DNA from: CG2-30-40-21 sp043806395
GTDB lineage: Bacteria; UBA9089; CG2-30-40-21
Direction of reading: 5' to 3'
Length of the DNA: 7,990 nucleotides
Assembly (NCBI GenBank): GCA_043806395.1
Contig: JAZDHC010000314.1
Coordinates: 1-7,990 of the forward strand
Shown: positions 1 to 5,754 of the stretch, one piece after another
How the letters are laid out: the number at the start of each line of letters is the position of its first letter
How positions within the stretch are numbered: the stretch's first letter is position 1
Program-made: the position numbers and the translations under genes
Notes under the pieces: model-generated
Seen by the model: the letters and a program-made list of their open reading frames with translations, nothing else
What the model was told of the DNA's origin: nothing
Databases searched by the model: none

Positions 1-2
1 TC

Positions 3-245
3 GAAAAGCAAAACAGCATTGTAAAAGAACGCAAACCAACAAATGAAGAACAAGCTGCATTTCTCACCAGTATGAACTCATATCTCGGTATTATGAAACA
101 CTACGATACTTACAAATTGCGAAAGGTGATTTTGTTCAAAAACCTATCAGGTTGGTGGTGGAATTATGTATATTTAAGCGGTGGTATGATTAAATTCAGA
201 CTGAGACAAAAAACACTGAAACACTATTGGCATAAGAATAAGTAA
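3..245 (+). CDS. Reverse transcriptase C-terminal end, DGR-like (partial)
   Basis: The frame is open from the first bases to TAA at 243-245, giving the last 80 residues of a protein that begins outside the window. Residues 23-41 of the visible part read SMNSYLGIMKHYDTYKLRK, followed by a tryptophan-rich stretch (LSGWWWNYVYLSGG) and a basic end. From memory of the family, a short tail with a SYLG..KH...YKLR core is typical of the C-terminus of reverse transcriptases of diversity-generating retroelements. Group II intron enzymes would instead carry a maturase X domain and often an HNH domain, and none is seen. In a DGR this enzyme copies a template repeat with adenine mutagenesis into a variable repeat of a target gene. 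The catalytic domain with its YxDD box lies upstream and cannot be checked. No template or variable repeat was recognised in the window. The class call is inference from this tail alone. Confidence 0.66.
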   Translation, partial: EKQNSIVKERKPTNEEQAAFLTSMNSYLGIMKHYDTYKLRKVILFKNLSGWWWNYVYLSGGMIKFRLRQKTLKHYWHKNK

Positions 246-313
246 TCATCCCCCCATCACCTTATCATCACATCCCCTCATCCCCTTTGTTACACATTTG
301 AGTAAAAAACATA
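246..313. other. Intergenic spacer after the RT gene
   Basis: This C-rich and T-rich spacer separates the RT stop codon from the promoter-like site at 314-342. It contains CCCC runs but no hairpin followed by a T run, so I see no intrinsic terminator for the RT gene. Nothing else was recognised here. Confidence 0.4.
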
Positions 314-342
314 TTGCCTTTCAAATCAACTTATGATATAAT
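314..342 (+). promoter_or_regulatory. Sigma-70 promoter, left copy, extended -10
   Basis: TTGCCT at 314-319 and TATAAT at 337-342 are separated by exactly 17 bp, and TG lies one base before the -10 box (an extended -10). It points toward the phosphohexomutase gene, whose start is 525 bp downstream. The miniature element at 343-545 begins at the very next base after the -10 box, so transcripts from here would start inside that element and carry its fold-back sequence as a leader. Confidence 0.6.
335..342. repeat. Target-site duplication of MITE copy 1, left
   Basis: GATATAAT here is repeated exactly at 546-553. It contains the complete -10 hexamer of the promoter at 314-342. The match extends four bases further left (TTATGATATAAT), but in the right copy those four bases belong to the element's own terminus, so 8 bp is the likely duplication length. 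Confidence 0.72.
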
Positions 343-545
343 GTAACTACTCACCACAGAGGTACAGAGAAAAAAAAGAATCACAGACTCAGACAAAATT
401 AATCCGCAGATTACGCAGATTACGCAGATTAAGATTTGTTTATTTGTTGTCCTTTCTTTTATTAGAACATCTGCGTAATCTGCGTAATCTGCGGATTAAT
501 TCTTCTCTGTTTCTTTGTGGTAAATTCCCCTCGCTGAGTAGTTAT
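343..545. mobile_element. MITE copy 1, IS66-like ends with 8-bp target duplication
   Basis: This 203-bp element has terminal inverted repeats GTAACTACTCA (343-353) and TGAGTAGTTAT (535-545), matching at 10 of 11 positions. It is bounded by perfect direct repeats GATATAAT at 335-342 and 546-553. The interior folds back on itself: a motif made of ATTACGCAG units (about 400-431) is mirrored at about 468-501, and CACAGAGG..CAGAGAA words on the left face TTCTCTGTTTCTTTGTGG on the right. It has no credible coding capacity. Known IS66-family elements have ends starting GTAA and make 8-bp duplications, so a non-autonomous IS66-type MITE is the best reading. The transposase would be elsewhere. Confidence 0.75.
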
Positions 546-553
546 GATATAAT
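546..553 (+). promoter_or_regulatory. Duplicated -10 box within the right target-site duplication
   Basis: GATATAAT is the right-hand target-site duplication of the element at 343-545 and brings a second TATAAT (548-553) with TG at 545-546, an extended -10. The position 17 bp upstream holds only TTCCCC, a poor -35 match, so activity would rely on the extended -10. It points toward the mutase gene 315 bp downstream. The sequence duplication is plain; function as a promoter is inferred. Confidence 0.45.
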
Positions 554-557
554 AATA

Positions 558-705
558 ATTACGGCATGGTTCAAAATTGTTCACCGCAGGGTCACAGATG
601 ATACAGAGAAGAACAACCCCCTAACCCCCTTTTTTAAGGGGGAATTAGGGAAACATAGATACTTGCTTGCTCAATTTGTTACCCTGATTTGAACCATGCC
701 ATAAT
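558..705. repeat. Fold-back element with GGCATGGTTCAAA ends
   Basis: Inverted repeats ATTACGGCATGGTTCAAA (558-575) and TTTGAACCATGCCATAAT (688-705) differ at one position. A 7-bp direct repeat ATAATTA occurs at 555-561 and 701-707, so the true element may be about 562-700 with a target duplication. Because TAATTA is itself palindromic, the boundary is ambiguous. Inside is a C-rich/G-rich hairpin, CCCTAACCCCC at about 619-629 facing GGGGGAATTAGGG at 638-650. This element has different ends from the GTAACTRCTCA family and appears to lie within or beside the left end of the degenerate copy at 701-847. Confidence 0.55.
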
Positions 706-847
706 TACTCAAAATCTTGGGGAAATATTTAACCACAGATAAACGCAGATTTTTAATAATTATGTAGACTTATCAGTGTTAATCTGTGTGTATCTGCGGT
801 TAATTTATTTTATTTTCTGTGTTTTCCCCAATTTTATGAGCAATTAT
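701..847. mobile_element. Degenerate MITE of the GTAACTRCTCA family
   Basis: Termini ATAATTACTCA (701-711) and TGAGCAATTAT (837-847) are related to the ends of the elements at 343-545 and 5395-5834. The next bases are also inverted: CTTGGGGAAA on the left faces TTTCCCCAA on the right, and ACCACAGATAAACGCAGAT faces ATCTGTGTGTATCTGCGGT. No target duplication is visible, so this is an old or rearranged copy. Its right end lies 20 bases before the mutase start codon, just ahead of the AAAAGGA ribosome binding site. Confidence 0.5.
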
Positions 848-867
848 CACAAAAGGATTAAACAATA

Positions 868-2286
868 ATGCGTGGAATAGATTTAAGCCCATCGGGCTGG
901 CGAGCAATAATTGGTAAGGAAGTTACCGAGGATAATATATTGTTTCTTGCTCAGGCAATTGCTGATTATTTGAAACAACAGGGGCAGACTCAGGGTGTGG
1001 TTGTAGGGTATGATTGTCGAAGGCTTTCTGATGAGTTTGCTAAATGCGTAGTAGAGGTGCTCTCTGGCAATCAATTAAATGTTTTTTTTAGCCCCCAGCC
1101 AACCCCTACGCCGGTGATTGCCTATGAGATAGTCAGGAGAAGGGCATCTGCCGGGATAATGATTACTGCCAGTCATAACCCTCCTGAGTATAGTGGGTTA
1201 AAATTTAATGCCTCTCATGGTGGCTCTGCATCAAAAGAGGCTGACACATGGATCACTAATCAGGCAAATACCTTGCCAAGGGATAGGATTAAAAGGATAA
1301 CATATCAGAGCGGGGTTGCCTCAGGTGTTATCCAGAATATTGATCCTAAGGAGACATACTTTGAGCATATAAAAACCCTGATTAATATTCCGATAATCAA
1401 AGAAGTAGGGTTGTCTGTGGCAGTTGATCCAATGTTTGGGTGTGGCATCTGGTATCTTGGCGATATTTTGACTGAGGCTGGATGCCGGGTTACTTCTTTG
1501 CATACCAATTTGGATCCTTTGTTTGGTGGAAATGCCCCAAATCCTGATGAGGATTCATTGCAAGAGCTTTCTCGGTTGGTTGTGTCTTCTTCCTCGCAAC
1601 TGGGACTTGCTACTGATGGGGATGCAGACCGATTTGGGGTAATTGATAGTGATGGTAGCTATATCTCATCAAATCATATGATTGCCCTTCTGGTTTATTA
1701 TATGCTCAAAAGCCGATGCCATCAGGGGGGCGGTATTGTCAAAACAATTACCACTACCCATCTGGTAGATGCCATTGCCAGAAAATATAAAGTGCTGTGC
1801 CGGGAAGTCAATGTCGGCTTCAGGAATGTAGCCGAGATAATGAGAAAGGAAAACATACTTATCGGTGGAGAGGAATCAGGCGGGTTGACCATTGCCGGTC
1901 ATGTACCGGAAAAGGATGGTATTCTTGGCTGCCTTTTGACTACAGAGATGGTGGCATCTCAGCAAAAGAATATCAAGGGTATCCTTGAGGAATTGTCACT
2001 TGAGTTTGGGAACTTTTTTAGCAAACGATTGGATATTTGCCTTTTGGAAGATGAAAAAAATGTGTTATTGGAAACACTAAGGCATCATCCACCAGAGGTG
2101 TTTGGTGATTTACGGGTAACAATGGTCGAGAATAATAAATTCTTTCTGGAGGATGGAAGTTGGATATTAATCAGACAATCAGCTACAGAGCCATTGATCC
2201 GAATGTATATGGAGGCAGCAAGTCAGGAAAGAATTGACATGCTTATTGAGGCAGGATTGAAAATTGTAGGAGGAATGAAAAAATGA
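868..2286 (+). CDS. Phosphohexomutase (phosphoglucomutase/phosphomannomutase family)
   Basis: This 472-residue cytoplasmic enzyme should interconvert hexose 6-phosphate and hexose 1-phosphate, supplying sugar nucleotides for polysaccharide or envelope synthesis. All four family signatures are visible: an N-terminal SGWRAI (9-14); the active-site loop TASHNP with the phosphoserine at Ser102; the metal-binding loop DGDADR (250-255); the sugar-binding loop GEESGG (334-339); and the phosphate-binding loop RQSATEP (436-442). The last has alanine where family members usually have glycine (SGTEP). The length is normal. The N-terminus resembles the PGM/PMM group rather than GlmM, whose start usually reads GTDGIRG, but substrate choice among glucose, mannose and glucosamine cannot be settled. 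The ATG at 868 follows AAAAGGA (851-857). It overlaps the next gene by four bases (ATGA). Its upstream region is crowded with fold-back elements and two -10 boxes. Confidence 0.93.
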   Translation: MRGIDLSPSGWRAIIGKEVTEDNILFLAQAIADYLKQQGQTQGVVVGYDCRRLSDEFAKCVVEVLSGNQLNVFFSPQPTPTPVIAYEIVRRRASAGIMITASHNPPEYSGLKFNASHGGSASKEADTWITNQANTLPRDRIKRITYQSGVASGVIQNIDPKETYFEHIKTLINIPIIKEVGLSVAVDPMFGCGIWYLGDILTEAGCRVTSLHTNLDPLFGGNAPNPDEDSLQELSRLVVSSSSQLGLATDGDADRFGVIDSDGSYISSNHMIALLVYYMLKSRCHQGGGIVKTITTTHLVDAIARKYKVLCREVNVGFRNVAEIMRKENILIGGEESGGLTIAGHVPEKDGILGCLLTTEMVASQQKNIKGILEELSLEFGNFFSKRLDICLLEDEKNVLLETLRHHPPEVFGDLRVTMVENNKFFLEDGSWILIRQSATEPLIRMYMEAASQERIDMLIEAGLKIVGGMKK

Positions 2287-2633
2287 CAAAAAGTGGTGAA
2301 CTTCTTGATCAAGCAGAAGCAGCCCTTGAAACAGCCAGAGCAAACCTTGAAACTCGAAATTATGAATGGGCTTTTGGACGCGCCAGAAATTCCATAGAAT
2401 TCGGGTTAAAGGCAGTGATGGAATATTATGGGAAAAGCTTTACCAAAACAAGTATTACAGGGCTTATTCATGAATTAAAAATTACAATCCAGATACCAGA
2501 GGATATTATTATTGCCGCAAAATCTGCAGCAGACATGGAAGGTCATGCTATTAACAACGAGAGATTTTGTAGAATGGCTATTACTCATGCAGATATTGTC
2601 TTGAAATGGGTGATGCAAACCATGGGGTATTAA
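2283..2633 (+). CDS. HEPN-domain protein
   Basis: This 116-residue all-helical protein matches the HEPN pattern. The N-terminal helix LLDQAEAALETARANLETRNYEWA (7-30) is followed by an amphipathic helix, RARNSIEFGLKAVM (33-46), resembling the usual AxQAAEKALKAL. HEL follows at 64-66, then a C-terminal helix ending DIVLKWV. HEPN proteins are often the RNase half of toxin-antitoxin pairs with a MNT nucleotidyltransferase, or bind nucleotides or RNA. An R-x4-H pattern (Arg97, His102) could be the ribonuclease motif, but its placement near the C-terminus is unverified. No MNT partner is adjacent. The start codon overlaps the mutase stop (ATGA), with a strong AGGAGGA at 2268-2274, so translational coupling to the mutase is likely. 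The link to sugar metabolism is unexplained. Family call is fairly sure; function is not. Confidence 0.78.
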   Translation: MTKSGELLDQAEAALETARANLETRNYEWAFGRARNSIEFGLKAVMEYYGKSFTKTSITGLIHELKITIQIPEDIIIAAKSAADMEGHAINNERFCRMAITHADIVLKWVMQTMGY

Positions 2634-2709
2634 AACTCAGGTAGATAGGCTGTAGGCGTTTAGACTGTAGGATAAAGAAACAAAGGCACAGAGAGTAAAA
2701 GGGAAACAT
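2634..2709 (+). other. Short spacer before moaC with repeat debris
   Basis: This 76-bp spacer holds GTAGGCGTTTAGACTGTAGG-type words and a fragment, ACAAAGGCACAGAGAG, of the same word family seen in the elements at 343-545 and 701-847. No promoter-like pair was found. AAAAGGGA (2697-2704) serves as the moaC ribosome binding site. moaC may therefore be read through from the upstream genes. Confidence 0.35.
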
Positions 2710-3192
2710 ATGAATGAATTCACACATTTTGATGAAAATGGTAATCCTCGGATGGTTGATGTTTCAGCCAAGGATGTAACCTCAAGGATAGCTGTGGCTC
2801 AAGGTATGATACGGATGCAGCCTGAAACGCTTGAGTTGATAAAAACTGGTGGTATCTTTAAGGGTGATGTCTTGAGTGTGGCTACATGTGCCGGGATCAT
2901 GGCAGCAAAACGAACTGGTGAAATTATTCCCATGTGCCATCCATTGGGCATAGACGGGTGTGAACTATCATTTACCTTCAGTTCCACTGAGCCAGCAATT
3001 AAGGTAGAGGCAAGGGCTAAGGTTTGCAGCAAAACCGGTGTAGAGATGGAGGCATTGATGGCTGTATCCATAGCCTGCTTAACCATTTATGATATGTGCA
3101 AGGCTTATGATAAAGCCATGATTATTAGTGATATCATGCTTGTTTCAAAATCAGGTGGTAAGAGTGGACAGTGGCAGAGGGAGATGCCCTGA
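2710..3192 (+). CDS. moaC: Cyclic pyranopterin monophosphate synthase MoaC
   Basis: MoaC converts the 3',8-cyclo-dihydro-GTP made by MoaA into cyclic pyranopterin monophosphate, the first stable intermediate of molybdenum cofactor synthesis, in the cytoplasm. The 160-residue product has normal family length, and its numbering appears to run level with E. coli MoaC. The known catalytic and binding residues are all present: Lys51, MCHPL with His77, GVEMEAL with Glu112 and Glu114, TIYDMCK with Asp128 and Lys131, and VSKSGGKSG with Lys147. The N-terminus carries the usual THFDENG...MVDVSAK. The ATG follows AAAAGGGA by five bases. Its stop codon overlaps the mobA start (TGATG), so the two are co-translated, which fits because both serve the same cofactor. 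moaA, moaD, moaE and mog are not in the window. Confidence 0.96.
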   Translation: MNEFTHFDENGNPRMVDVSAKDVTSRIAVAQGMIRMQPETLELIKTGGIFKGDVLSVATCAGIMAAKRTGEIIPMCHPLGIDGCELSFTFSSTEPAIKVEARAKVCSKTGVEMEALMAVSIACLTIYDMCKAYDKAMIISDIMLVSKSGGKSGQWQREMP

Positions 3193-3812
3193 TGTCAGAA
3201 TTAAATGCCATAATCCTGGCTGGTGGTCAGAGTTTGCGATTTGGGTCTGATAAAGCTGAGATATTCATTAAAGGGAAAAGGGTTCTGGAGATACTGATTG
3301 ATAATCTTCAGGAGGTATGTTCACAAATAATTATTGTTTCCAATCAGCTTAAGGGTGATGAATATCCTGGAGTCAGGATAGTTAAGGACATTCTTTGTGG
3401 TATTGGTCCCCTTGGTGGTATCCATGCCGGATTATTAGCCTCAAATACCTACCATAATCTTGTGGTTGCCTGCGATATGCCATTCATCAATATAGAGTTT
3501 ATTAAATACATGTCGTCTCAGGTGGGGCCAGAGGATGATGCAATTATCCCTATGATCCATAATCGGGCTGAACCGCTTTGTGGGATATATGCCAGAGGTT
3601 GTATTCCGATAATCGAAGGGTTAGCGGATATAACTACAGGTGTGATTCATGGGGGAAAAACAAGTGGATTTTGTATCTTGAGGTTGTTGGATGAGGTAAG
3701 GGTAAGATATATTGAGGAAGGGATGATGCGGCAGTTTGACCCGCAACTGCAGATGTTTTTTAATATTAATACTGTTGAGGAGTTGCAGCAGGCAGAGGTT
3801 AGTGGACAGTGA
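3192..3812 (+). CDS. mobA: Molybdenum cofactor guanylyltransferase MobA
   Basis: MobA transfers GMP from GTP to molybdopterin-bound molybdenum, making the guanine dinucleotide cofactor used by DMSO-reductase-type enzymes. The 206-residue product has the nucleotidyltransferase fold markers: IILAGGQSLRFGSDKA (7-22), GPLGGIHAG (72-80), the metal-binding ACDMPF (93-98), and FFNINTVEEL (189-198) near the C-terminus. The usual RMG is RFG here. I chose ATG 3192 because it overlaps the moaC stop by one base (TGATG), sits eight bases after AGGGAG (3178-3183), and leaves a short N-terminus before LAGG as in the family. GTG 3171 in the same frame would add seven residues inside moaC and is less likely. 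A MITE begins 15 bases after the stop and no terminator is evident. Confidence 0.92.
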   Translation: MSELNAIILAGGQSLRFGSDKAEIFIKGKRVLEILIDNLQEVCSQIIIVSNQLKGDEYPGVRIVKDILCGIGPLGGIHAGLLASNTYHNLVVACDMPFINIEFIKYMSSQVGPEDDAIIPMIHNRAEPLCGIYARGCIPIIEGLADITTGVIHGGKTSGFCILRLLDEVRVRYIEEGMMRQFDPQLQMFFNINTVEELQQAEVSGQ

Positions 3813-3827
3813 TTAGTGGCAAGCAGG

Positions 3828-4182
3828 GTAACTGCTCAATATCCTGTGGCAATTCACAAGAGGTTGAAAGCAACAGCAATTATGCAGACAGCAAGAATGT
3901 AGTGGAAGGCTTCAGCCTTCCAGATTAAGATGGAAGGCTGAAGCCTTCCACTACAAAAAATTATGTAACTGCTCAATAAAAGGGTGTAAATTCTAAGAGA
4001 TAAACCATTATCGGGCTTTTCTCATTTTGCGGTTACCTTGTTATCGCTATTGTTCGCAATTATTCAACCTGAGGAGTTTACACCCTTTGTGGTTCTTTCC
4101 CTTTTTTGCTCGCAATTGTGAAAGTAAGCTCACGATGGCAATCTTCGTAGCTTGCAAAATCCACAGGTTATTGAGCAGTTGC
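3828..4182. mobile_element. MITE copy, mosaic, GTAACTGCTCAATA ends
   Basis: This 355-bp element runs from GTAACTGCTCAATATCCTGTGG (3828-3849) to CCACAGGTTATTGAGCAGTTGC (4161-4182), an imperfect inverted repeat. A second left-type end, GTAACTGCTCAATA, occurs inside at 3965-3978. The first 50 bp and last 163 bp closely match the element at 5395-5834 in the same orientation. Between them sit a double REP-like palindrome (3898-3955) and a core with AAAGGGTGTAAA (3979-3990) facing TTTACACCCTTT (4077-4088). The flanks CAAGCAGG and TTTATTGG do not match, so no target duplication survives, suggesting recombination or nested insertion. Its right end overlaps the 3' end of the glycosyltransferase gene. 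It fills the gap after mobA and encodes nothing credible. Confidence 0.68.
3898..3955. repeat. BIME-like pair of inverted GTAG REP hairpins
   Basis: Two 25-bp arms (3898-3922 and 3931-3955) are exact reverse complements around an 8-base spacer. Each arm is also a hairpin: GTAG at 3899-3902, then stem GGAAGGCT, a TC turn, and AGCCTTCC. The right arm repeats this on the other strand. A 5' GTAG followed by a palindrome is the known layout of REP sequences handled by RAYT/TnpA-REP enzymes, and two inverted REPs make a BIME. Neither strand has a T run after the hairpin, so it is not a standard terminator. Confidence 0.6.
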
Positions 4183-5337
4183 TTTATTGGAAAGGAATTG
4201 TTCAAGGATATACTCGCTTACCTCTTGAGTAGAGATGCTGCGTAAACAAATAAGTCCTTTGTCGCATCTAATCCTTTTCATATCACGCACCCGGATACAA
4301 GGGCTGCAAGGTACTTCATTGAAAAACACCTTGTTTTTGTTGCCAATGGGACCATAAAGGGAGGGTGTCTCTGGCCCAAAAAAGGAGACAGTTGGGATAT
4401 TCACTAATGAGGCTAAATGAAGCGGACCGCTATCATTGCTGATTAACAGGCTGCATCTTGATAATAAGGCAATCAGCTCCTCAATATTTAGCTTTCCAGC
4501 CAAATTTAATACGGTTTGCGGCAGCAGCCTCAGTACCTCATTTACATAATTAACATCCTGTACCGCACCAATTAAAACTATTCGAAACGGATATTTATTT
4601 AGCAACTCCTTAATCAGTAAGACAAAGTTTTCTTTAGGCCAACGCCTCTCCACTGCCAATTCTCCAGCATTAACATTAACACATATTAATGGGCTATTAT
4701 TAGATTCAAACACATCTGTTATGAAATTATCTACATTGTCTATGGACATCAGGGAAGGGGTAAGATTCATTGAACAAGGGTTAGTCAGAGGAATTTCTAA
4801 CGGCTTAAGCAGGTTCAAGAAGTTTTGTTTAATATGCTGATATTCGCGAAACACTACCTCGTGTGTAAGCAGTCTATCCTTATTCAGTCCAAAATGCTTA
4901 AAGCCAACCCGAATAGGGATTCTGCTTATATAGGCTAAAAGCAGGGAGAAATTAGCCAAAAATTCTAAATTAAACGAGATGTCAAATCTCTGCCTTTGAA
5001 GATATAAGATTAATCTGAACAAAACAGGGATAATCTGCCTTTTCTTATCTATTTGAAACTCTATAATGGAATCTACAAGTTTTGAAATCTCAAGGAGTTC
5101 TTTATTGCGGCTAAAGGTTAAAAATTCAAGGCAGGCATCTGGATAATATTCCTTAATCATTTTTACCATAGGCAAAGCAAGAGCAATACTGCCCATACCC
5201 CAACATTTAATAATTAATATCCTTTTTACCCTTGATTTGTCAGGCAACCTGTTTGAGTTGCCTGGATTAAAAAGGTAGTCATATAGATTTATTATCCAGC
5301 ATAGAGGCAAACCAATGTAGTAGTCAATAAGTTTCAT
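4168..5337 (-). CDS. Glycosyltransferase family 9 (heptosyltransferase-like)
   Basis: This 389-residue protein belongs to the ADP-heptose:LPS heptosyltransferase family (GT9, GT-B fold), which adds sugars to lipid-linked or surface glycans at the inner face of the membrane. The N-terminal domain begins around 38-56 with VKRILIIKCWGMGSIALALP. The C-terminal nucleotide-sugar domain carries NVNAGE.AVERRWP (221-234) and the family hallmark LLISNDSGPLHLAS (297-310), then SFFGPETPSLYGP (318-330). A cysteine cluster, C344-x2-C347-x10-C358-x5-C364, lies near the end. Residues 5-23 are hydrophobic and could attach it to the membrane. The start is problematic: the good ribosome site AGGAG (5359-5363) serves an ATG at 5350-5352 that hits an in-frame TAG at codon 4, and ATG 5335-5337 follows at once. 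The last codons and stop come from the terminus of the MITE at 3828-4182. The donor sugar is unknown. Confidence 0.87.
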   Translation of the reverse strand: MKLIDYYIGLPLCWIINLYDYLFNPGNSNRLPDKSRVKRILIIKCWGMGSIALALPMVKMIKEYYPDACLEFLTFSRNKELLEISKLVDSIIEFQIDKKRQIIPVLFRLILYLQRQRFDISFNLEFLANFSLLLAYISRIPIRVGFKHFGLNKDRLLTHEVVFREYQHIKQNFLNLLKPLEIPLTNPCSMNLTPSLMSIDNVDNFITDVFESNNSPLICVNVNAGELAVERRWPKENFVLLIKELLNKYPFRIVLIGAVQDVNYVNEVLRLLPQTVLNLAGKLNIEELIALLSRCSLLISNDSGPLHLASLVNIPTVSFFGPETPSLYGPIGNKNKVFFNEVPCSPCIRVRDMKRIRCDKGLICLRSISTQEVSEYILEQFLSNKATAQ

Positions 5338-5340
5338 TAA

Positions 5341-5363
5341 CTAAATCTTCATCTTTTTCTCCT
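5341..5363 (-). promoter_or_regulatory. Ribosome binding site and three-codon leader ORF before the GT9 gene
   Basis: On the minus strand AGGAG (5359-5363) lies six bases before ATG (5350-5352), which opens Met-Lys-Ile and stops at TAG (5341-5343). Three bases later, in the same frame, comes the glycosyltransferase ATG (5335-5337), which has no ribosome site of its own. Either a minimal leader peptide feeds reinitiation, or a nonsense mutation has shortened the original N-terminus. Confidence 0.5.
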
Positions 5364-5386
5364 GATGATGAGCACAAGGATGTAAG

Positions 5387-5394
5387 CGTTCAGC
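5387..5394. repeat. Target-site duplication CGTTCAGC, left
   Basis: CGTTCAGC is repeated exactly at 5835-5842, each copy directly abutting an end of the element at 5395-5834. The site lies in a GTAAGCGTTCAGC word that resembles intergenic repeat vocabulary, so the element seems to have landed in an older repeat. Confidence 0.75.
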
Positions 5395-5451
5395 GTAACT
5401 GCTCAATATCCTGTGGCAATTCACAAAAGGTTGAAAAGCAATAGTGGTTAC

Positions 5452-5476
5452 GGACAGGGATAAACCCTGTCCCTAC
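5452..5476 (-). repeat. REP-like hairpin with GTAG head
   Basis: On the minus strand GTAG (5473-5476) is directly followed by stem GGACAGGG (5465-5472), loop TTTAT and CCCTGTCC (5452-5459), a perfect 8-bp stem. The same GTAG-plus-hairpin design occurs at 3898-3955 and 7253-7278 with different stem sequences. The related element at 3828-4182 lacks this hairpin at the matching point, so it was inserted or lost. Confidence 0.55.
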
Positions 5477-5501
5477 AACATTCAGACAGCAAGAATACAG
5501 A

Positions 5502-5754
5502 TACAGGAAAAGAGCCACAAAGGGTGTAAATTCATCGATACAACATAACCACTCAGGTATTCAGGAGTCAGGAGTCAGAATTCAGAATAAGCCCCAGAGC
5601 AAGCTTCTAATAAGCAGGTGTTTTTATTCTGACTCCTGAATTCTGTATTCTTGCTTAATGTCAACGGCTCTTCTCATTTGCGGTTATCTTGTTATCGTTA
5701 TTGTTCGCAATTATTTTCCCTAAGGAGTTTTACACCCTTTGTGGTTCTTTCCCT
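5502..5754. repeat. Inverted-repeat core element inside a MITE, copy B
   Basis: Left arm TACAGGAAAAGAGCCACAAA plus GGGTGTAAA (5502-5530) faces TTTACACCCTTTGTGG plus TTCTTTCCC (5729-5753). Homologous sequence occurs at 3979-4102 with the left arm cut short, and free-standing at 6939-7071. This copy is longer because a palindrome built on AGGAGTCAG and TTCAGAATAA (left arm about 5558-5590, right arm about 5623-5650) lies within it. Confidence 0.6.

Noticed and set aside
444..692. 82-residue plus-strand ORF
   Set aside because: It runs through two fold-back elements and their palindromes, has no ribosome site or family resemblance, and is explained by repeat sequence.
246..867. DGR template repeat or variable repeat downstream of the RT
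   Set aside because: Repeats here are inverted, not direct, and the pairs do not differ in an adenine-specific way; they are explained by fold-back elements.
3171..3191. GTG 3171 as the mobA start
   Set aside because: It would overlap moaC by 22 bases and lacks a well-placed ribosome site. ATG 3192 has AGGGAG at good spacing and the usual TGATG junction.
3898..3955. Intrinsic terminator after mobA
   Set aside because: The stem is strong but is followed by an A run on the plus strand, and no T run follows on the minus strand either; the layout fits a REP pair better.
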